The translations under genes were made by a program, and so were the position numbers. A DNA stretch of 12,682 nt from JBJXGF01 sp046153015 (GTDB lineage: Bacteria; Actinomycetota; Acidimicrobiia; Acidimicrobiales; CAIXPF01), in NCBI GenBank assembly GCA_046153015.1, contig JBJXGF010000050.1, positions 1-12,682 of the forward strand, given 5' to 3'. Within the stretch, counting starts at the first letter, position 1. The number at the start of each line of letters is the position of its first letter. The notes beneath the pieces are model-generated. The model was given only the letters and a program-made list of their open reading frames with translations. It was not told the origin of the DNA and did no database searches. Of this stretch, positions 6,293 to 12,558 are shown one piece after another.

Positions 6293-9112
6293 TCAAGCGC
6301 TCTCCACGGGCGGCGCGAATCGGCAGGTTGATCCGGTGACAATCGATCGGCGGAGGTATGCGCCAATCTCGGGACTCAGGTCCGACAGGCTGCTGATCGC
6401 CCGCGTGATCGCCTTGCGCACCGAGATCCTGGCCTGCTCCGGCGAGGTCGAGGCGTCGGCGCCCGCAGCGGCCGCCAAGACCCACGCCGGAATGTCCTGG
6501 CCCGGCTGGGCAACCAGCGCGTCGAGATGATGCAGCCCGACAAGGTGCTGGACTGCGACGCTCGCCGTGCCGTAGGTGACGAGCCATACTCCGCCCGTGC
6601 GGCAAAGGGTCAGGGTCGTTTGGGCCTGGTCCGGCGCGGCTTGGAGCGCGGCGACCACGAGCGGGGTGCGCAGCAGGCTGCCCTCCAGCACCGCCAGCGC
6701 ATGGGCGCGCAGCTCGTCCGCTCGTTCGGGAGCGAGCGGCGCGGCCTGAAGCAGCGCCTCGGCTTGCAGGCCAGCGGCCCCGCAGCGGCCCAGCCGATCG
6801 GCAGCGGCCTCGACCGCAGCAGCGTCGTAGGCGACCAGCCCAACGGCGTGGGCGACCAGCGCCTCAGCGAAGGGGGAGCTGAGGCGGGCGGCGGCGAGGC
6901 TGAGCCGATCGACGGCCCGGTCGGGCAGCCCGAAGCGGACGAGATCGTGGGCGGCGGGTGCAGCCCACGTGGCGACGTCGGCCTCCTCCCAGGACGCCGC
7001 CCATGCCCGCTCGGCCCATTCCAGCGCAGCGGCAAGGTCCCCCTGCTGATAGGCCACCCAGGCTCGACCTCGGTCGGCGAGGACGGTGGTTTTCGTCTCC
7101 CGGGCGCGGAACTCGCGGTCGTAGTCGTCGAGAATCTCGACCGCCGCCTGAAGATCGCCGCAGAGCGCACCGAACAAACCTCGCGAGGCGACCGAGAGCG
7201 ACAGCACCCCGCAGGGATCCCGCCATCGCAGCAACCGGACTGCGTCCTCGGCGTCGTCGCGGGTCTGTGCGGTGAGCGCAGCCATAGCCACCGCGTTGTT
7301 GCCGATCACCCCGCGCCACACGCCCGCATACTCGACGTACGCCTCGCCGCTCAGGCTCTTGCGCGTCAACTCCCTCGCCTCGTGCGCCGCCGCGTCGAAG
7401 CCGCGCAGCTGCACCATTCCGTAGAGCCGTCCGACAATCCCACAGATCGCCTGCGTCGTCGGGATCGCCGGCTGCCGCTCGAACAGCACCTGTGCGGCGT
7501 CGCCGTTCGACAACGCGACCTCGCCGGGCCCGTCGAACGCTCCGGCCATCGCCAGCAAGGTGCGAACCGTGAGCTGGAGCTGCGCCGGGTCGTCGGCGCG
7601 CAGCTGCGCGGCGAGGACCAGCGCCTGCTCCCGAGCGGAGCTCCAACGCCCCACGTAGCCCACGAACGTCGCCGCAGTCGCCTCGCAGGTCAGGCGGGCG
7701 GTGCGGCTGGTCAGCTGCGCCTCACCCCGCTTCACCACCGCCGTCGCCGCCCCGAGCCCTTCGGTGAACAGCGCCGCCCAGCTCCACTCGCTGATGACGG
7801 CGAGCACCTCTTCGTCGGTGCGCGCCCAGCGCAACGCTTCGGCGAACGCGTCCGCCGCGGGCGCGTCGCCCACCTCGACGCGCACGACGGCGCTGGCCAG
7901 CGCGGCCGACGCTCCCGCCGCCTGCGTCGAGTCGTCCGCGCGGGCAACGCGTAGGGCGGCGTCGGCGAAGCGACGCGCCAGAGCTCGATCGCCCACGTGG
8001 CGGGCGACATGCGCTGCGGCGGCCAACTCTGCGACGTCGACCGACCGGCCCGATTCCAGCATGAGCTGCGCCCGGCGAAGCATGGCCGGGCCCGGCGTCG
8101 GCGCCGCAGCCAGCGTCGAGAGCAGTTCGGCGGCGAGCGCGCTGCGCCGGTGCGGTGTGAGCAGGCTGCGCAGCACCTCGCCGAACAAGGGATGCCCACT
8201 GCGCACGGTCGCGCCCTGCGCGTCGCCCAGCACGACCAGCCCGCGGTCGAACAGCTCGTCGGCAACGTCCGCGCCGACCAACGAGGCGAGTGCGTCGAGG
8301 TCCACCGGTTCCGCCAGCGCGACGAGCTCGAGGGCTCCTCGTACGGTCGCCGGCGTCGTCGCCAACCGTTGCTCGACCAGAGCGGTGAGCGGCTCGCCGG
8401 TCTGGAAGCCGTCGACCAGGCCCCAGCCGAGGCCGCTCCGGCGCAGGCTGCCCGTCTGCTTGGCGCTTGTGACCAGCTCCCTCAACGCGAGCGGGTTTCC
8501 CGCGGCGAGGCGGATGAGCCGGTGACGAGACCACGAATCGAGGGGACCTTCCACCACCGCCTCGAGCAGCTCGTCTATCGCCTGGTCGGTGAGTGGATCG
8601 ACGGACATGAGCACCATCCGCCCTTCGCGCCACAACGCGTCGAACGCTGCAGGCGCCGGCTCGCCGGGGCGCGCGGTGGCGAAGAAGTGAGCGCCGGTAG
8701 CGACCAGGCACTGGTGCACCGCCGCGGCTGACGCCCCGTCGAGGTTCGGAAGATCGTCGATCGCCAGGAGCCAGGGCGATCGTCCGCGAGTGTCGGCGAC
8801 GAGCGCCGCGACCGCCTCGTGGAACAGCGCATCGGAAGCGACGGCGGTGTGGGCGCGGGCGAGGCGGGGGAGCAGCAAGCTTGTAAGACTGCTCAGTGGG
8901 GCCGTCGCCGCAGACCGAGTGCCGACGATGATTCGCACCCGGGCGCCGGTGGCGCTCGCCCGGCGAGCATGCTCCTCAAGCAGCCGAGTCTTGCCGACCC
9001 CAGCCTCGCCGACGAGCAGGACGCCCTGCGTGCCCTCGGCGGCGGCAACGCTGACCTTGGCCAGGTGCGCAAGCTCGGTCGCCCGGCCGACGAACGGCAA
9101 GGCCTTCCGCAC
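6293..9112 (-). CDS. Large STAND-class AAA ATPase regulator (LAL-like) with non-LuxR C-terminal domain
   Basis: 939 residues. The N-terminus FVGRATELAHL leads into an AAA_16 ATPase domain with Walker A GEAGVGKT (35-42) and Walker B LLAIDD (115-120), then the winged-helix part of the STAND module (through about residue 330, with GNPLALRELV). A long Ala-rich helical region (about 340-830) looks like TPR-type repeats. LAL regulators normally end in a LuxR-type helix-turn-helix; here the last ~105 residues instead carry GVWLVTYG...LVGLHHLDALVAQPG and ARISVRKAITRAISSLSDLSPEIGAYLRRSIVTG, which I recognise as a C-terminal domain found on other actinobacterial ATPase/TPR proteins and of uncertain function. 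The GTG start follows GGGAGG at good spacing. A role as an ATP-dependent, ligand-responsive switch is family inference. It may control the neighbouring AhpD-fold/BVMO divergon or the methyltransferase. Confidence 0.88.
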   Translation of the reverse strand: MRKALPFVGRATELAHLAKVSVAAAEGTQGVLLVGEAGVGKTRLLEEHARRASATGARVRIIVGTRSAATAPLSSLTSLLLPRLARAHTAVASDALFHEAVAALVADTRGRSPWLLAIDDLPNLDGASAAAVHQCLVATGAHFFATARPGEPAPAAFDALWREGRMVLMSVDPLTDQAIDELLEAVVEGPLDSWSRHRLIRLAAGNPLALRELVTSAKQTGSLRRSGLGWGLVDGFQTGEPLTALVEQRLATTPATVRGALELVALAEPVDLDALASLVGADVADELFDRGLVVLGDAQGATVRSGHPLFGEVLRSLLTPHRRSALAAELLSTLAAAPTPGPAMLRRAQLMLESGRSVDVAELAAAAHVARHVGDRALARRFADAALRVARADDSTQAAGASAALASAVVRVEVGDAPAADAFAEALRWARTDEEVLAVISEWSWAALFTEGLGAATAVVKRGEAQLTSRTARLTCEATAATFVGYVGRWSSAREQALVLAAQLRADDPAQLQLTVRTLLAMAGAFDGPGEVALSNGDAAQVLFERQPAIPTTQAICGIVGRLYGMVQLRGFDAAAHEARELTRKSLSGEAYVEYAGVWRGVIGNNAVAMAALTAQTRDDAEDAVRLLRWRDPCGVLSLSVASRGLFGALCGDLQAAVEILDDYDREFRARETKTTVLADRGRAWVAYQQGDLAAALEWAERAWAASWEEADVATWAAPAAHDLVRFGLPDRAVDRLSLAAARLSSPFAEALVAHAVGLVAYDAAAVEAAADRLGRCGAAGLQAEALLQAAPLAPERADELRAHALAVLEGSLLRTPLVVAALQAAPDQAQTTLTLCRTGGVWLVTYGTASVAVQHLVGLHHLDALVAQPGQDIPAWVLAAAAGADASTSPEQARISVRKAITRAISSLSDLSPEIGAYLRRSIVTGSTCRFAPPVESA

Positions 9113-9118
9113 GCCCCA

Positions 9119-9124
9119 CCTCCC
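9119..9124 (-). promoter_or_regulatory. Strong Shine-Dalgarno sequence for the LAL-type regulator
   Basis: On the minus strand GGGAGG followed by TGGGGC precedes GTG 9112 (read as complement of CCTCCC on the plus strand). The match and 6-base spacing support the GTG start, and FVGR appears at residues 7-10, as expected for this family. Confidence 0.65.
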
Positions 9125-9144
9125 ATCAACGCCGCTGGTGACGC

Positions 9145-9164
9145 GCCGGCAGGATCCTACCGGC
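9145..9164. promoter_or_regulatory. 20-bp near-perfect palindrome upstream of the LAL-type regulator gene
   Basis: GCCGGCAGGATCCTACCGGC pairs with itself at 9 of 10 positions; the one exception (C/A on this strand) is a T-G wobble when read as minus-strand RNA. It lies 33-52 bases upstream of the regulator start codon and overlaps the first three bases of repeat copy 2. It could be a dimeric operator, for example for autoregulation, or a terminator for the AhpD-fold gene. The function is not established. Confidence 0.45.
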
Positions 9165-9190
9165 CCGCCTCCTGGGCCGGGGAGCGCCGG
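9162..9190. repeat. 29-bp dispersed repeat, copy 2
   Basis: Identical over 29 bases to 5106-5134 and in the same orientation. Here it directly abuts the stop codon of the minus-strand AhpD-fold gene (complement of 9191-9193), in the 78-bp gap before the LAL-type regulator. Its flank extends the hairpin to a 7-bp stem, CCGGCCC (9160-9166) with GGGCCGG (9174-9180). Confidence 0.85.
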
Positions 9191-9826
9191 CTAGCGCATC
9201 GAGATCGTGCCCATCACGTCGTGGCCGCCTTGGCCGGGGGCGGGGACCTCCTCGATCCGCTCGTCCACGTCGTCGTACTCGAGCCGGAGCGCGCGGCACA
9301 GGGTGGCGTGCAGGAGGTACGTGCCGATCGCGTACGTGAGCTCGATCACCGCCGTCTCGCTCAGCTCGCCCCGCAGCGCGGCGAACGTGGCGTCCTGCAC
9401 CCGACCGCCGCCGAGGACCACCTCGTCGGTGTAGGCGAGCACGGCCCGCTGCCCTGCCGACCACACGTCGGCCACCGCCCACGCCGGGATGGCGGCCACC
9501 TGCTCCTCGCTGAGCCCGGCCAGCCGGGCGGCCTTGCAGTGCTGGCTGAACACGAACTGGCTGCCCGCCGCGAAGCCGGTGCGAGTGAGGGCCAGCTCCC
9601 GGAGGGCGGGAGGGAGCTCGCGCTCGGGGCTCGAGAACAGGGCGAAGCCCGCCACCATGTGCTGGAGCAGCGGCGGCGCCTGCGCGAACACCGTCCACCA
9701 GTTGCCGGGGGTGCCGGTGGCCGTGCCCGGCTCGGCCACCGGGTCGCGCTCGCCGAACATGCGCTGGTAGAGCGGGAGCACCTGCTCGGGGGCGTCTCCG
9801 CGAGGGATCTGCTTGGTCCGCGGCAC
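9191..9826 (-). CDS. Carboxymuconolactone decarboxylase/AhpD-fold family protein lacking the CxxC motif
   Basis: With GTG 9826 as start the product has 211 residues, usual for this all-helical, often trimeric or hexameric family. The hallmark helix pair is RELALTRTGFAAGSQFVFSQHC (76-97) followed by AARLAGLSEEQV. AhpD-type peroxidase adaptors have Cys-x-x-Cys seven and four residues before the conserved His; here those positions are S89 and V92 before H96, so AhpD-like thiol chemistry is unlikely and a CMD-like decarboxylase/hydrolase or other role is more probable. C97 follows the His. The start is chosen because the divergent monooxygenase begins at 9912, because homologues begin close to the IPRGD region, and because TACAGT sits six bases before this GTG, fitting a leaderless message. 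The substrate is unknown; it shares an 85-bp divergent promoter region with the BVMO gene. Confidence 0.85.
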   Translation of the reverse strand: MPRTKQIPRGDAPEQVLPLYQRMFGERDPVAEPGTATGTPGNWWTVFAQAPPLLQHMVAGFALFSSPERELPPALRELALTRTGFAAGSQFVFSQHCKAARLAGLSEEQVAAIPAWAVADVWSAGQRAVLAYTDEVVLGGGRVQDATFAALRGELSETAVIELTYAIGTYLLHATLCRALRLEYDDVDERIEEVPAPGQGGHDVMGTISMR

Positions 9827-9832
9827 CGGCCC

Positions 9833-9838
9833 ACTGTA
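9833..9838 (-). promoter_or_regulatory. Putative -10 element for a leaderless AhpD-fold transcript
   Basis: The minus strand reads TACAGT (matches TAnnnT), then six bases, then GTG 9826. That spacing would place the transcription start on the start codon. No Shine-Dalgarno sequence is present, and no convincing -35 is seen 17 bases upstream. Leaderless genes are common in actinobacteria. Confidence 0.4.
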
Positions 9839-9911
9839 GAAGCGGCCGCGACGGCGCGGCGGGTGTGGTGGAATTCGTGCCGGACGGCGACAACCGAGGG
9901 GGACAACGCCG

Positions 9912-11513
9912 GTGGAAGAGCACGAGATCGTGATCATCGGCGCCGGCCTGACCGGCATCTACCAGCTGCACCGCGCCCGGGAGGCCGGGTTCGACGCGGT
10001 GGCGCTGGAGGGGGCCGACGGGCTGGGCGGCACGTGGTACCACAACCGGTACCCCGGCTGCCGGTTCGACTCCGAGAGCTACACGTACGGGTACTCGTTC
10101 TCCCAGGAGCTGCTCGACGAGTGGCACTGGAAGGAGCACTTCTCCTCCCAGCCGGAGAACCTGAAGTACCTGAACCACGTGGCGGACAAGTTCGGCCTGC
10201 GGGAGCACATGCGCTTCAACGCCCGGGTGAAGGGCGCGGCCTACGACGAGACGGAGCGCCGCTGGACAGTGACCACCGTCGACGGGCGGGAGTTCCGCTG
10301 CCGGTTCCTCATCACGGCGGTGGGCATCTTGTCGAGCCCGGTGATGCCGCGCATCGAGGGCATCGACCGCTTCGGCGGGTTGTCGTTCCACACCTACGAC
10401 TGGCCCCACGAGCCGCCCGACCTCACCGGCAAGCGGGTGGCGGTGATCGGGGTCGGCGCCACCGCGGTGCAGCTCATCCCGATCGTCGCCCAGGCGGCGT
10501 CCCAGCTCTACGTCTTCCAGCGCCACCCCAACTGGTGCGCCCCGCTCCACAACGCCCCGATCGGCGAGGAGGAGATGGCCGACATCCGCCGCCGATACGA
10601 CGAGATCTTCGAGCTGTGCCGGCAGACCCCGGGCGGGTTCATCCACAGCCCGGTCCGCCGCCGCCTCGCCGAGGTGCCCCTCGAGGAGCGTCTGGCGTTC
10701 TGGGAGGAGCTGTACGCCTCCTCCGGGTTCCGGATCTGGCAGGGCAACTTCGTCGACGTGCTGCTCGACGAAGCGGCCAACGAGGAGTTCAGCGCGTTCG
10801 TGGCCGACAAGATCCGCGGGCGGGTGAACGACCCGGCGGTGGCCGAGAAGCTGATCCCCAAGGATCACGGCTTCGGCACCCGGCGCATCCCCATGGAGAC
10901 CGGCTACTACGAGACGTACAACCGCCCCAACGTCGTGCTCGTCGACCTCAACGAGACGCCGATTGAACAGATAACCGAGACCGGGGTTCGCACCACGGCC
11001 GCGAACTTCGACGTCGACGTGATCGTCTACGCCACCGGGTTCGACGCGGTGACCGGCGCGTTCGATCGGATGGACATCACCGGGGTGGGCGGGGCCAAGC
11101 TGGTCGACAAGTGGGCGAACGGTCCGGTCACCTACCTCGGCGTGCAGACGGCGGGGTTCCCGAACCTGTTGATGCTGGCCGGCCCGCAGGCCGGTTCCGG
11201 GTTCACGAACTTCGGCCGCGGCATCGAGGAGGCCGTCGACTGGATGACCCCGCTGCTCTGCCACCTGCGCGAGCACGGCTACACCCGCATCGACACCACC
11301 CAGGAGGCGGAGGCCGAGTGGGTGGACCACGTGCGGGCGATGTACGACCGGGTGCTGATCGGCAAGGTGCAGTCCTGGTTCACCGGCTACAACTCCAATA
11401 TCGAGGGCCGGGACCACATGCGCCCGGTGGCCTACAACGGCGGCGCCCCCCGCTACCGCCGGCGCCTCACCGAGGTCGCCGAGCGCGGCTACGAGGGCTT
11501 CGTGCTTGCCTGA
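9912..11513 (+). CDS. Baeyer-Villiger-type flavin-containing monooxygenase
   Basis: The 533-residue NADPH/FAD enzyme has the complete class B signature: FAD Rossmann loop GAGLTG (10-15), GGTW (39-42) and YPGCRFD (47-53), the BVMO fingerprint FGGLSFHTYDWP (154-165), the NADPH loop GVGATA (180-185), the active-site region GTRRIPMETGYYETYNR with R324/R325 (equivalent to the catalytic Arg of cyclohexanone and phenylacetone monooxygenases), and DVIVYATG (369-376). It should insert oxygen next to a ketone carbonyl to give an ester or lactone. The GTG start is preceded by GAGGGGG at 9-base spacing. It is divergent from the AhpD-fold gene and overlaps the next methyltransferase gene by 8 bases, so the two are probably co-transcribed. 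The ketone substrate cannot be told from sequence; cyclic ketones or steroid-like molecules are guesses prompted by the SDR at 1393. Confidence 0.94.
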   Translation: MEEHEIVIIGAGLTGIYQLHRAREAGFDAVALEGADGLGGTWYHNRYPGCRFDSESYTYGYSFSQELLDEWHWKEHFSSQPENLKYLNHVADKFGLREHMRFNARVKGAAYDETERRWTVTTVDGREFRCRFLITAVGILSSPVMPRIEGIDRFGGLSFHTYDWPHEPPDLTGKRVAVIGVGATAVQLIPIVAQAASQLYVFQRHPNWCAPLHNAPIGEEEMADIRRRYDEIFELCRQTPGGFIHSPVRRRLAEVPLEERLAFWEELYASSGFRIWQGNFVDVLLDEAANEEFSAFVADKIRGRVNDPAVAEKLIPKDHGFGTRRIPMETGYYETYNRPNVVLVDLNETPIEQITETGVRTTAANFDVDVIVYATGFDAVTGAFDRMDITGVGGAKLVDKWANGPVTYLGVQTAGFPNLLMLAGPQAGSGFTNFGRGIEEAVDWMTPLLCHLREHGYTRIDTTQEAEAEWVDHVRAMYDRVLIGKVQSWFTGYNSNIEGRDHMRPVAYNGGAPRYRRRLTEVAERGYEGFVLA

Positions 11514-12327
11514 GCGCGGCGACGCCGCACGACCGGGGAGCGAGCCCGCATCACGGGTGATCACCTGGCATCACCGCCTGGTCGCCCGCTGGTGGGCCAA
11601 CTTCAACACCGACGGCCCGGAGATCGACCACTTCCGGGCCGACGTCGAGGCCGCCCAACCCGGCCTCGACGTCGGCTGCGGCAGCGGCCGGCTGCTCGTG
11701 CCGTGGGTGGCCGCCGGCCTCGACGTGGACGGCGTCGACCCGGCCGCCGACATGATCGCCGCGTGCCGGGAGGCCGCTCGCGCCGTGGGTCGGGAACCTC
11801 TGCTGGCCGTGCAGGCCGCGCACGAGCTGGACCTGCCCCGCCGGTACGGCGCCGCCGTGCTGTGCGGCTCGTTCGGTCTCGGCGTGACGCGGGCCGAGGA
11901 CCTCGAAGGGCTCCGCCGGGTGCGGGCCCACCTACGCCCCGGCGGGGTGCTCGCGCTCGACTACGAGGTGAACGAGCTGCGCCCCGACCAGTGGCGCAGC
12001 TGCGGCCCCGGCCAGCGGACGAGACGCCGCCGGAACCCGCCGAACGGCGCCTCGGCCCGGACGGCTTCCTACGCCATCCGCCATCGGATCACCGAGCTGG
12101 ACGCCGACGAGTCGCGCATGCACCGGGAGCTGGCGGTGTGGCAGTGGCGGGGCGACGAGCTGGTGGCCAACGAATCCCATGCGCTGGTCGTGAACGTGTA
12201 CAGCCGGGAGCAGATCGTCGCCGCGCTGGGCGAGGCGGGCTTCGGGGAGATCCGGGTGACCGGCGGCTACCACGGCGGCGAACCGACCGAGCACGACCGC
12301 CTCCTCGTCTACCGCGCGGTGGCGTGA
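11506..12327 (+). CDS. Class I SAM-dependent methyltransferase, translationally coupled to the BVMO
   Basis: The frame gives 273 residues from TTG 11506, which overlaps the last 8 bases of the BVMO gene; GAGGG lies 8 bases before it. A GTG at 11557 (before ITWHHRLVARWW) is the alternative start but has poorer spacing from GGGGAG. The core is a short methyltransferase fold: TWHHRLVARWWANFN near the N-terminus, SAM motif I LDVGCGSGRLL (54-64), GVDPAADMI with the ribose-binding Asp after beta-2, LCGSFGLGV, and LRPGGVLALDYE as the beta-5 region. A basic stretch RTRRRRNPP (about residues 172-180) follows, then an antiparallel-sheet-like C-terminal part. No N-terminal helix domain like that of the 5139 methyltransferase is present, so the two are not recent duplicates. 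The substrate is unknown; coupling to the BVMO suggests a shared pathway. Confidence 0.82.
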   Translation: MPERGDAARPGSEPASRVITWHHRLVARWWANFNTDGPEIDHFRADVEAAQPGLDVGCGSGRLLVPWVAAGLDVDGVDPAADMIAACREAARAVGREPLLAVQAAHELDLPRRYGAAVLCGSFGLGVTRAEDLEGLRRVRAHLRPGGVLALDYEVNELRPDQWRSCGPGQRTRRRRNPPNGASARTASYAIRHRITELDADESRMHRELAVWQWRGDELVANESHALVVNVYSREQIVAALGEAGFGEIRVTGGYHGGEPTEHDRLLVYRAVA

Positions 12328-12342
12328 CCGCGGCGGCCGCCC

Positions 12343-12357
12343 GCAAGCGGCGTTTGC
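12343..12357 (+). terminator. Weak hairpin after the last bacterial gene
   Basis: GCAAGC and GCGTTTGC-side bases form a 6-bp stem (with one G-T pair) around a 3-nt loop, 15 bases after the methyltransferase stop. It is a possible terminator, but the stem is short and there is no T-tract. Confidence 0.25.
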
Positions 12358-12393
12358 GCACCGCGTGTGAGCCCGCCCCGCCGGCCTGCTCTC

Positions 12394-12558
12394 GTTCGGA
12401 GATTCGTCGCGCCGATTCGATACCGAATCGGCGATAGAACCATTAACAGTTCGGCGCCGGCTAGGCTTGCTAAGTTTTCGGACTCTACTACCACCACCAA
12501 CAACAGCATCGACAACAGCAACAACAACATCGAAAATGTCACATTGGATGATTTAGAG
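12394..12558 (+). CDS. Putative partial exon of a eukaryotic-like protein
   Basis: The frame through 12394-12558 is open and, from about 12440, reads TINSSAPARLAKFSD then a Thr/Asn-rich tract (STTTTNNSIDNSNNNIE) and NVTLDDLE. Poly-Asn/Thr tracts and codons such as TTA, AAT and GAT are foreign to the GC-rich genes before it and typical of fungi, amoebae and some animals. The segment ends at GAG followed by GTAAAA, a plausible 5' splice site, and the frame would be in phase 0. Where the eukaryotic part begins is uncertain, and no domain is recognised. The 5' end given is arbitrary within the junction zone. Confidence 0.35.
12410..12433. repeat. Perfect inverted repeat at the composition junction
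   Basis: CGCCGATTCG (12410-12419) and CGAATCGGCG (12424-12433) form a 10-bp stem with a 4-nt ATAC loop. It lies inside the zone where GC-rich bacterial DNA gives way to AT-rich DNA. It is not followed by a T-run, so a terminator role is unlikely; it may mark the join. Confidence 0.7.

Noticed and set aside
5178..6530. Plus-strand frame of about 450 codons opposite the winged-helix methyltransferase
   Set aside because: Antisense to a gene with clear SAM motifs and a Shine-Dalgarno sequence; no domain of its own.
8819..10966. Long plus-strand frame (about 715 codons) spanning the regulator, AhpD-fold and BVMO genes
   Set aside because: It crosses three well-supported genes in other frames and is Arg/Pro/Gly-rich shadow sequence.
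9126..11564. Very long open frame on the minus strand opposite the BVMO gene (about 812 codons)
   Set aside because: It lies antisense to a protein with every BVMO motif; the translation is low-complexity (His/Val/Gly/Arg-rich) with no recognisable domain. Long antisense frames are expected at this GC content.
12333..12340. NotI site (GCGGCCGC) near the junction, as possible cloning-vector residue
   Set aside because: The same octamer occurs at 9842-9849 in the promoter gap; it is expected by chance in such GC-rich DNA and no vector sequence follows.
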